In this document: positions 35,003 to 39,245 of the stretch, in pieces
Position numbering within the stretch: position 1 is the stretch's first letter
How the letters are laid out: every line of letters begins with the position of its first letter
Notes under the pieces: model-generated
Told to the model about the DNA's origin: nothing
Database searches by the model: none
The model's input: the letters and a program-made list of their open reading frames with translations, nothing else
Made by a program: the position numbers and the translations under genes
Assembly: GCA_020860515.1 (NCBI GenBank)
Contig: JAJBUG010000023.1
Span: 1-39,245 of the forward strand
Direction: 5' to 3'
Length of the DNA: 39,245 nucleotides
Origin: Bacteroidales bacterium
GTDB taxonomy: Bacteria > Bacteroidota > Bacteroidia > Bacteroidales > Muribaculaceae

Positions 35003-36715
35003 ATGGCAAAACCAATCATTTACCAACTCCTGCCCCGCCTTTTCACCAATTATTGTGAAAAGCCTGTGCCCAACGGCACCATCATGCAGAACGGCAGTGG
35101 AAAACTCAACAGCATCACCCCAGCTATCCTGAAGGAGATTAAGAAGCTTGGAGCAACTCATGTGTGGTACACGGGCGTGATCGAACATGCCCACGACTCC
35201 GACTACACATTTTATGGCATTCCTCGCGACAATCCGCATGTGGTCAAGGGCCATGCAGGCAGTCCCTACGCCATCACCGACTATTACGACATCGACCCCG
35301 ACTTGGCTGAGGATGTGCCAGGGCGCATGGGCGAGTTCGAGGCCTTGGTGAAGCGTACCCACGACGCTGGCTTGAAGATGATAATCGATTTTGTGCCCAA
35401 CCATGTGGCGCGACAATATCGCAGCGACGCCAAGCCACGCGGCATCCGCGACCTTGGCGACGGGGATAACACTGATATGTTCTTCACCCCCAGCAACAAT
35501 TTCTTCTACATCACCCGCCAGCAGTTCACTCCCATTGGCGTCGACTTGGGCTCAGGCTCGGATGCCTATGTGGAGTTTCCTGCCAAAGCCTCAGGCGACG
35601 ATTGCTATACCGCATTTCCTGGCATCAACAATTGGTACGACACCATAAAGCTAAATTATGGAGTTGATCCTTGGAATGGCAACCGATGCTTCGATCCTAC
35701 GCCTGCCACCTGGTTTAAGATGCTGCATATTCTGCGCTACTGGGCAGCCAAGGGTATCGACGGATTCCGCTGCGACATGGTGCACATGGTGCCGCTTGAG
35801 TTTTGGCAGTGGGCAATCCCCAATGTGCGCAAGCGCTACCCCAATATCAAGTTCATCGCGGAAATTTATGATGTGAAGCCTTATCGACCCTATATCGAAG
35901 CGGGGTTTGACTACTTATATGATAAGGTGAATCTTTACGATACTCTCTACGGCATCGAGTGCAACAATGTGTCGGCAGCCAAGCTGACTTCGTGCTGGCA
36001 GACTGTAGAAGGGATTGCGCCCAATATGCTCAATTTCCTGGAGAATCACGATGAACTGCGCTATGCAAGCCGATTCTACGCTGGAGATGCCAAAAAGGTT
36101 ACACCGGCACTGGTGGTGAGCGCAATGTTCAACACCGGTCCTATGATGATTTACGCTGGCCAAGAGCTGGGGGAAAAAGCCGAGGGCATTGCAGGATATA
36201 GCGGCGATGATGGACGCACCACCATATTTGACTACTGGACCATCCCCACGCTGCAGCGCTGGCTCAACCGAGGGCATTGTGATGGACAACTTACACCCGA
36301 CGAGCAAGCCCTGCGCGACCTATATGCGCGTGTGCTGAAGTTGTGCAACAAGGAGAAGGCAGTGAGCGAGGGTCAATTCTTCGACTTGATGTATGTCAAT
36401 TATTCCAATCCAGCCCTTGACCCTCACCGGCAGTATGCTTTCATGCGCCATGCGGGCAACACCCTGCTGCTTATCGCTGTAAACTTCGATGATGCAGCGG
36501 CTGACCTGGAAATCAATGTGCCTCAGTTGGCTTTCGACATGTGGGACATGGCTCCAGGCAAGTACCGCGCCACTGATCTGCTTACTGGCGAGGTGGCTCA
36601 AAAGCAGTTGTCGCCTGAGACTCAATTCAAGACCTCAGTACCGGGCCACGGAGCGGTAATCTGGCGCATCAACCACAAAAACATGCCAAAGACCGAAAAT
36701 GAGAGTGTGTCATAA
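35003..36715 (+). CDS. Cytoplasmic GH13 alpha-amylase family enzyme
   Basis: A 570-residue glycoside hydrolase family 13 protein. The four conserved regions are visible: I DFVPNH (129-134); II GFRCDMVH with nucleophile D258; III FIAEIYD with acid/base E287; IV FLENHD with D350. The C-terminal part (about 480-560) is a beta-sandwich domain C. There is no signal peptide, so it acts on intracellular glucans or oligosaccharides; hydrolase or transferase activity cannot be told apart by eye. The frame is open from 34961, inside the patatin-like gene, but the start at 35003 (MAKPIIYQLLPRLF) matches the family. A direct repeat and hairpins follow the gene. Confidence 0.92.
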   Translation: MAKPIIYQLLPRLFTNYCEKPVPNGTIMQNGSGKLNSITPAILKEIKKLGATHVWYTGVIEHAHDSDYTFYGIPRDNPHVVKGHAGSPYAITDYYDIDPDLAEDVPGRMGEFEALVKRTHDAGLKMIIDFVPNHVARQYRSDAKPRGIRDLGDGDNTDMFFTPSNNFFYITRQQFTPIGVDLGSGSDAYVEFPAKASGDDCYTAFPGINNWYDTIKLNYGVDPWNGNRCFDPTPATWFKMLHILRYWAAKGIDGFRCDMVHMVPLEFWQWAIPNVRKRYPNIKFIAEIYDVKPYRPYIEAGFDYLYDKVNLYDTLYGIECNNVSAAKLTSCWQTVEGIAPNMLNFLENHDELRYASRFYAGDAKKVTPALVVSAMFNTGPMMIYAGQELGEKAEGIAGYSGDDGRTTIFDYWTIPTLQRWLNRGHCDGQLTPDEQALRDLYARVLKLCNKEKAVSEGQFFDLMYVNYSNPALDPHRQYAFMRHAGNTLLLIAVNFDDAAADLEINVPQLAFDMWDMAPGKYRATDLLTGEVAQKQLSPETQFKTSVPGHGAVIWRINHKNMPKTENESVS

Positions 36716-36718
36716 TGC

Positions 36719-36769
36719 GCCTTTCCCTCGGAATCCCATCGCCTTTCCCTCGGAATCCCGGAGGGATTC
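36719..36769. repeat. 19-bp direct repeat plus small hairpin after the GH13 gene
   Basis: GCCTTTCCCTCGGAATCCC occurs at 36719-36737 and again at 36741-36759, separated by 3 nt. The second copy continues into an inverted repeat, GAATCCC / GGGATTC (36753-36759 with 36763-36769, loop GGA). Confidence 0.85.
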
Positions 36770-36803
36770 TTCCTAATAGCCTTCAATATTCCCACCCCCT
36801 CCC

Positions 36804-36838
36804 ATAAAATTTTGGAGCCAAAGGCTCCAAAATTTTAT
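36804..36838 (+). terminator. Terminator downstream of the GH13 gene
   Basis: A perfect 16-bp inverted repeat (36804-36819 with 36823-36838, core TTTTGGAGCC) with loop AAA, followed by a T-rich run (TTTTTTG). It closes the patatin/GH13 unit and insulates the vWA gene. Confidence 0.88.
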
Positions 36839-36865
36839 TTTTTGTGTAAAAAATACACAAAAAAA

Positions 36866-36897
36866 TTTGGTTATGTCAAAAATACGCATTATCTTTG
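36866..36897 (+). promoter_or_regulatory. Promoter of the vWA gene
   Basis: TTTG (36866-36869), a 20-bp spacer and TATCTTTG (36890-36897) form a canonical Bacteroidetes promoter 31 bp upstream of the ATG. Confidence 0.75.
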
Positions 36898-36928
36898 CAG
36901 TGTAATTTTGACACAACAATCAACTATT

Positions 36929-37618
36929 ATGAAAACTGAAATCTACAATCTCATTATCCTCGACGAAAGCGGCTCGATGTCATGCGTTAAGCGCCAGACC
37001 ATCAGCGGCTGCAATGAAACCCTCAACACCATCCGCAACGCCCAGAAGAAATTCGCTGAGACTCAGGACCACTACGTAAGCATCTATGCCTTCCAAAGCG
37101 GTGGTGCCCAGCCTTCGCGCTATATCATCAAGAATGCCCCAATCGACCAGGTAGAAGATATCACCAAGTATCAGTATGCTCCCGATGGCTGCACTCCGCT
37201 CTATGATGCAGTGGGCTCTACCCTCAGCGACCTCAAGGTCAAGACTAAGAACAAGGAAATGGCTATTGGCAGCGTGACCATCATCACCGATGGCATGGAG
37301 AACTCAAGCGAGCACTACGACCGACCGCAGGTAGCGCGCCTGATCAGCCAGCTCAAAGAGATTGGCTGGAGCTTCAATTTCATCGGTGCCAACATTGATG
37401 TGCAGGCCACAGCATCGTCGCTCAATATCGACAATGCTTTGGAGTTCAGGCAAGACGACGAGGGCACTCGCTCGATGTTTGCTCGTGAGGCAGAGAGCCG
37501 CATGGCTTATTATGAGCGCACCAACCTGGCAATGGAGGAGTGTGCAAGCTGTGCCGAACCCGAAGAACGCTACTCACGCTTGAAAAAAGCAGCCAAAGGC
37601 TACTTCGACAAAGCATAA
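36929..37618 (+). CDS. Stand-alone von Willebrand factor A domain protein
   Basis: A 229-residue cytoplasmic vWA protein with an intact metal-ion-dependent adhesion site: D12-E-S14-G-S16 (LDESGSMS), a threonine in GCTPLYDAVG (T89) and D121 in IITDGMENS. Nothing else is attached except a helical C-terminal tail (about 170-229) with several cysteines (MEECASCAEPEE). vWA domains of this kind mediate Mg-dependent protein-protein contacts; the partner is not evident. The frame is open from 36812, but the promoter at 36866-36897 makes the ATG at 36929 the start. It has its own promoter and terminator and sits next to the two small-protein cassettes. Confidence 0.88.
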   Translation: MKTEIYNLIILDESGSMSCVKRQTISGCNETLNTIRNAQKKFAETQDHYVSIYAFQSGGAQPSRYIIKNAPIDQVEDITKYQYAPDGCTPLYDAVGSTLSDLKVKTKNKEMAIGSVTIITDGMENSSEHYDRPQVARLISQLKEIGWSFNFIGANIDVQATASSLNIDNALEFRQDDEGTRSMFAREAESRMAYYERTNLAMEECASCAEPEERYSRLKKAAKGYFDKA

Positions 37619-37635
37619 TCCCCTACTCCATCAAC

Positions 37636-37679
37636 AACGCTTGGCAGATTTATGACGCCTCATAAATCTGCCAAGCGTT
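37636..37679 (+). terminator. Terminator after the vWA gene
   Basis: A perfect 20-bp inverted repeat (37636-37655 with 37660-37679, core CGCTTGGCAGATTTATGA), loop CGCC, followed by TTTTAG. It starts 18 bp after the stop codon. Confidence 0.92.
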
Positions 37680-37717
37680 TTAGGGAAAGACGGTATCATA
37701 AACTGAATTTAGCATTA

Positions 37718-37797
37718 TTTTAACTTTGGTGTGTCTGATTTTGGCATTGGGTTGGCCGTATCTTTGCAATGTAAAACCAATTAACACGATTGCAACT
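37718..37797 (+). promoter_or_regulatory. Duplicated promoter/leader, copy A
   Basis: This 80-bp region shares a colinear alignment with 38708-38788. Common blocks are TTTTAACTTT, TTTTGGCA-y-TGGGT-y-GG, GTATCTTTGCA with the -7 box TATCTTTG (37759-37766), and TAACACGATTGCAACTATGA across the start codon. The TTTG nearest the -7 box is only 15 bp from it instead of 19-21, so the conserved TGGCAyTGGGT element may serve a different factor. Confidence 0.75.
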
Positions 37798-38157
37798 ATG
37801 ACCACTGCCCTCAACACCTACGCCATCCCAGGGATGCCCGCAACCGCTGGCATCGCCAACAATCCCTATGCCCACAAGACCCGTGCCGACTTCGTAGACG
37901 ACCTGCGCCAAAGCCCCGACATGCTGCGCGTATATACCGCAGCCTGCCAAGAAATAGCCCTCAACTGCTGGCTCCCCATCTATGATGCCGTAGGCAACGC
38001 CTACGCCGTCAACGACGTCATCGCCAGCTACGCCGTTCCATTTACCTATCAATGGCGCGACACCCTTGCCGCCGACCCCTGCGCCGACATCTACCCAGCC
38101 CTCAACGCCCTCATCACCCTCGTCGAATCCGCCTACCCCGCCGCCTCCGCCGCATAA
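37798..38157 (+). CDS. Small protein A of unknown function (119 aa), paralogous cassette
   Basis: 119 residues with no recognised domain, no signal peptide and no clear membrane helix. It is rich in Ala, Pro and Tyr. It contains P40-D-M-L-R-V-Y-T-A-A-C50, followed by QEIALNCWLPIYDAVGNAY and a C-terminal helix. The same motif (P-D-x-L-x-x-Y-T-A-A-C) ends the small protein at 38789-39088, and the codons for T and A in it differ only in the third base. That supports this strand and frame as coding. The frame is open from 37726, but that part lies in the promoter. DNA is C-rich on the plus strand (GCC and ACC codons). A hairpin overlaps the stop codon. Confidence 0.65.
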   Translation: MTTALNTYAIPGMPATAGIANNPYAHKTRADFVDDLRQSPDMLRVYTAACQEIALNCWLPIYDAVGNAYAVNDVIASYAVPFTYQWRDTLAADPCADIYPALNALITLVESAYPAASAA

Positions 38158-38172
38158 GTTCTTATGTGGCGG
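38147..38172 (+). terminator. Hairpin overlapping the stop codon of small gene A
   Basis: CCGCCGCATAAG (38147-38158) pairs with CTTATGTGGCGG (38161-38172), 12 bp with one G-U pair and a 2-nt gap. It includes the TAA stop (38155-38157). The following sequence is only mildly T-rich, so termination strength is uncertain. Confidence 0.6.
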
Positions 38173-38303
38173 ATGGTCTTCTAACCGATCATAATGGCCA
38201 AAGGGCATGAATTATTTCTCAAATTATGACCTCTCCCCTCACTGATTAACCTTCCCCAAACAAAATAATAACATAAAATGTTGTTTAAAAAGAAAAATAT
38301 GAA

Positions 38304-38311
38304 TAACTTTG
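38304..38311 (+). promoter_or_regulatory. Promoter -7 box of the antitoxin gene
   Basis: TAACTTTG followed by CA, 26 bp upstream of the ATG. A partial -33 (GTTG, 38280-38283) is 20 bp upstream of it. The gap 38173-38303 is AT-rich with no gene. Confidence 0.6.
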
Positions 38312-38337
38312 CATAAAATTATAAAAATGATAATAAA

Positions 38338-38544
38338 ATGGCTGAACAATTAATTATTACTATTGAAGACAAAAGCATTTCCCAATCACTAAAAAAGCTT
38401 CTGTCATCCATCAATGGCATCACTGTGTCCAAACCCAAGATCTCAAAAATGTCATCATTAGAAAGGTCGATAGATGACTTTGAGCATGGGCGTGTTAAGA
38501 CTTTCACAAAAACAGAGGACCTTTTCAAAGACTTAGGAATATGA
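38338..38544 (+). CDS. RelB-like antitoxin of a type II toxin-antitoxin system (orphan)
   Basis: 68 residues matching the short antitoxins paired with RelE/YafQ-type toxins in Bacteroidales. It has an N-terminal strand and helix (QLIITIEDKSISQSLKKLLSSINGI), a Ser/Lys-rich middle and a toxin-binding tail (SIDDFEHGRVKTF, then TEDLFKDLGI). It would bind and neutralise its toxin and repress its own promoter. Its TGA overlaps the ATG of the next frame (ATGA), the typical coupling. The toxin gene behind it is broken, so this antitoxin is now without a working partner here. It could still neutralise toxins encoded elsewhere. Confidence 0.75.
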   Translation: MAEQLIITIEDKSISQSLKKLLSSINGITVSKPKISKMSSLERSIDDFEHGRVKTFTKTEDLFKDLGI

Positions 38545-38658
38545 GTTATATAATCAAACGTTCTACGGAGTTGGTTGCTTATTTGGCAAATTAACAATAA
38601 AGAACTTTGTCTTTTCTTAACAAGTACTGGTACACATTCTGATCTATACAAAAAATAA
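38541..38658 (+). pseudogene. Decayed RelE/YafQ-family toxin gene
   Basis: Starting at the ATGA overlap with the antitoxin, the frame encodes MSYIIKRSTELVAYLAN and stops at 38592-38594. From 38599, in a different frame, comes KELCLFLTSTGTHSDLYKK and a stop at 38656-38658. The last part has the T-G-T-H-S-D-L ending typical of YafQ/RelE toxins, and the first part resembles their N-terminus. About 50-60 internal residues are missing, so a deletion has removed the core. No functional toxin can be made. Confidence 0.75.
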
Positions 38659-38707
38659 TTTATCTAATATGTAAGACTTAGTGGGATTGATTACAATTTT
38701 AACACTC

Positions 38708-38788
38708 TTTTAACTTTATTGTGTTCGTTTTTGGCACTGGGTCGGTAGTATCTTTGCATTACAGAAACCCTCTAACACGATTGCAACT
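38708..38788 (+). promoter_or_regulatory. Duplicated promoter/leader, copy B
   Basis: Aligned with 37718-37797, with one extra base in the leader. -7 box TATCTTTG is at 38749-38756, and the TTTTTGGCACTGGGTCGG element lies upstream. The last 20 nt, running into the start codon, are the same as in copy A. The sequence between the dead toxin (38658) and 38708 is AT-rich with nothing else recognisable. Confidence 0.75.
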
Positions 38789-39088
38789 ATGACCCTTACC
38801 ATCAACCTTTCAATCACCCCTGGAGCAGCGTGCTCCGTGAGCCCCGACCACCAGCCCTCATCACTCCCCGCCACCCCTGGAGCAGCGTGCTCCGAGAGCT
38901 GCTGCCCCCAACCTTCCTCAAACCCAACCACCCATGATGCGCCAAGTTTCGTGATCCGCCACCCATTTTGGCCCGATCTCAGAGAGAAGTATCTCCACAC
39001 CACTGATGCCGAACTGGCTCAGCTTATAGCCAAGGAGCCCGACCGCCTGTATGAATATACAGCAGCATGCTTCTGTCTCACTGATTAG
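38789..39088 (+). CDS. Small protein B of unknown function (99 aa), paralogous cassette
   Basis: 99 residues. The N-terminal half (1-55) is low-complexity, rich in Pro, Ser, Thr and Cys, with two copies of TPGAACS (10-16 and 29-35) encoded by an exact 23-bp DNA repeat. The C-terminal half is more regular: RHPFWPDLREKYL, then AELAQLIAKEPDRLYEYTAACFCLTD, where P84-D-R-L-Y-E-Y-T-A-A-C94 matches small protein A. No signal peptide, membrane helix or known domain is seen. With copy A it forms a candidate new family defined by a shared promoter and this short motif. Confidence 0.62.
   Translation: MTLTINLSITPGAACSVSPDHQPSSLPATPGAACSESCCPQPSSNPTTHDAPSFVIRHPFWPDLREKYLHTTDAELAQLIAKEPDRLYEYTAACFCLTD
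38815..38894. repeat. In-frame 23-bp direct repeats carrying a palindrome, 57 bp apart
   Basis: Identical 23-bp copies lie at 38815-38837 and 38872-38894. Each contains GGAGCAGCGTGCTCC, a 6-bp inverted repeat around GCG (38822-38836 and 38879-38893). The 57-bp period is 19 codons, so both copies are read in the same frame in small protein B. Confidence 0.85.
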
Positions 39089-39245
39089 TTCCTCGATGAT
39101 CTACAAAATCATCGCTTCCATGAAGAATACCCTTATCACTAATTGAAGATTCGGGAAAATAAAGAAAATATTATTGAATCTTCAAAATTTTGGGCTCATG
39201 CGCAAAAGTCCGTGGCTGATGCCTAGCCAAAGATCACGGCGCAGC
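39089..39245. other. Right-edge region, unresolved
   Basis: No complete gene. On the minus strand, a frame open to the window edge ends at 39182-39184 and encodes the 20 residues LRRDLWLGIS...RMSPKF, possibly the C-terminus of a gene lying further right. A plus-strand ATG at 39198 is also open to the edge. Neither can be identified from this much sequence. Confidence 0.3.

Noticed and set aside
36812..36928. 39-residue N-terminal extension of the vWA protein.
   Set aside because: It would begin inside the terminator and run through the promoter; translation from the ATG at 36929 is the only consistent choice.
37738..37767. A sigma-54 promoter (TGGCA...TTGC) upstream of the small genes.
   Set aside because: TGGCA and TTGCA are about 16 bp apart instead of the short fixed spacing that sigma-54 needs.
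37720..39003. Long antisense reading frames opposite both small genes, sharing the ending AKI-x-PTQCQ.
   Set aside because: The shared ending is the reverse reading of the conserved promoter DNA. On the plus strand, the start codon, promoter position and third-base changes in the YTAAC codons fit coding better. The antisense frames are Gly-rich artefacts of C-rich codons. Two synonymous-looking changes on the antisense side keep a small doubt.
39182..39245. Partial tRNA or structured RNA at the right edge (CCGTG ... CACGG).
   Set aside because: Short complementary pieces only; no tRNA arms or conserved loop, and the sequence is cut by the window edge.

Overview
The window looks like a chromosomal segment of a Bacteroidales bacterium, perhaps a Muribaculaceae-type gut commensal. 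Three things support this. Many genes are preceded by the Bacteroidetes -7 box (TAnnTTTG), sometimes with a TTTG -33 box about 19-21 bp upstream. Several families are typical of the order: fused FeoA-FeoB, the PG_1098-like methyltransferase, half-size ChrA pairs and the AAA-ATPase/PD-(D/E)XK family. Lipoproteins have short Bacteroidetes-type lipoboxes. The family-level placement is inference.

Layout: (1) 1-664 holds the 5' end of a 16S rRNA gene on the minus strand and its upstream region, with two tandem Bacteroidetes-type promoters. (2) 665-5670 is a plus-strand run: small acidic protein, agmatine deiminase, HAD phosphatase, lipoprotein and YgiQ radical SAM protein. It converges on, and overlaps by 179 bp, a minus-strand DegT sugar aminotransferase. 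(3) 6904-7873 is a split Alg14/Alg13-like glycosyltransferase pair (PssD/PssE) closed by a 19-bp terminator hairpin. (4) 7925-13437 (minus) is a tightly packed run, in transcription order: acyltransferase, metallophosphoesterase, Tex, a short FolK-like protein and a lipoprotein. Upstream of it lies feoAB. (5) 16136-22090 (plus) carries a THUMP-like methyltransferase, anaerobic ribonucleotide reductase and activase (nrdDG), and dihydroorotate dehydrogenase (pyrK-pyrD). These last four supply nucleotides without oxygen. (6) 22198-25666 (minus) is accessory: an AAA-ATPase/nuclease-fold protein, and a CHAT-like/TlpA-like pair that looks like one exported protein split by a frameshift. (7) 25879-34063 is uvrA, folC, two chrA halves and valS. 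(8) 34158-36715 (plus) is a patatin-like protein and a cytoplasmic GH13 enzyme. (9) 36929-39088 (plus) is an accessory strip: a stand-alone von Willebrand A protein, two small proteins of unknown function, and a RelB-like antitoxin followed by the wreck of its toxin.

The most novel-looking signal is in the last region. The two small genes at 37798 and 38789 differ in most of their protein sequence. They nevertheless share about 80 bp of upstream DNA, a 20-nt block across the start codon, and a protein motif P-D-x-L-x-x-Y-T-A-A-C. This looks like a duplicated promoter-plus-small-protein cassette. Other points worth a look are short TACAAATTAC-type repeats at gene junctions, the toxin remnant, the split CHAT/TlpA gene, and the long convergent overlap of ygiQ and the aminotransferase gene.
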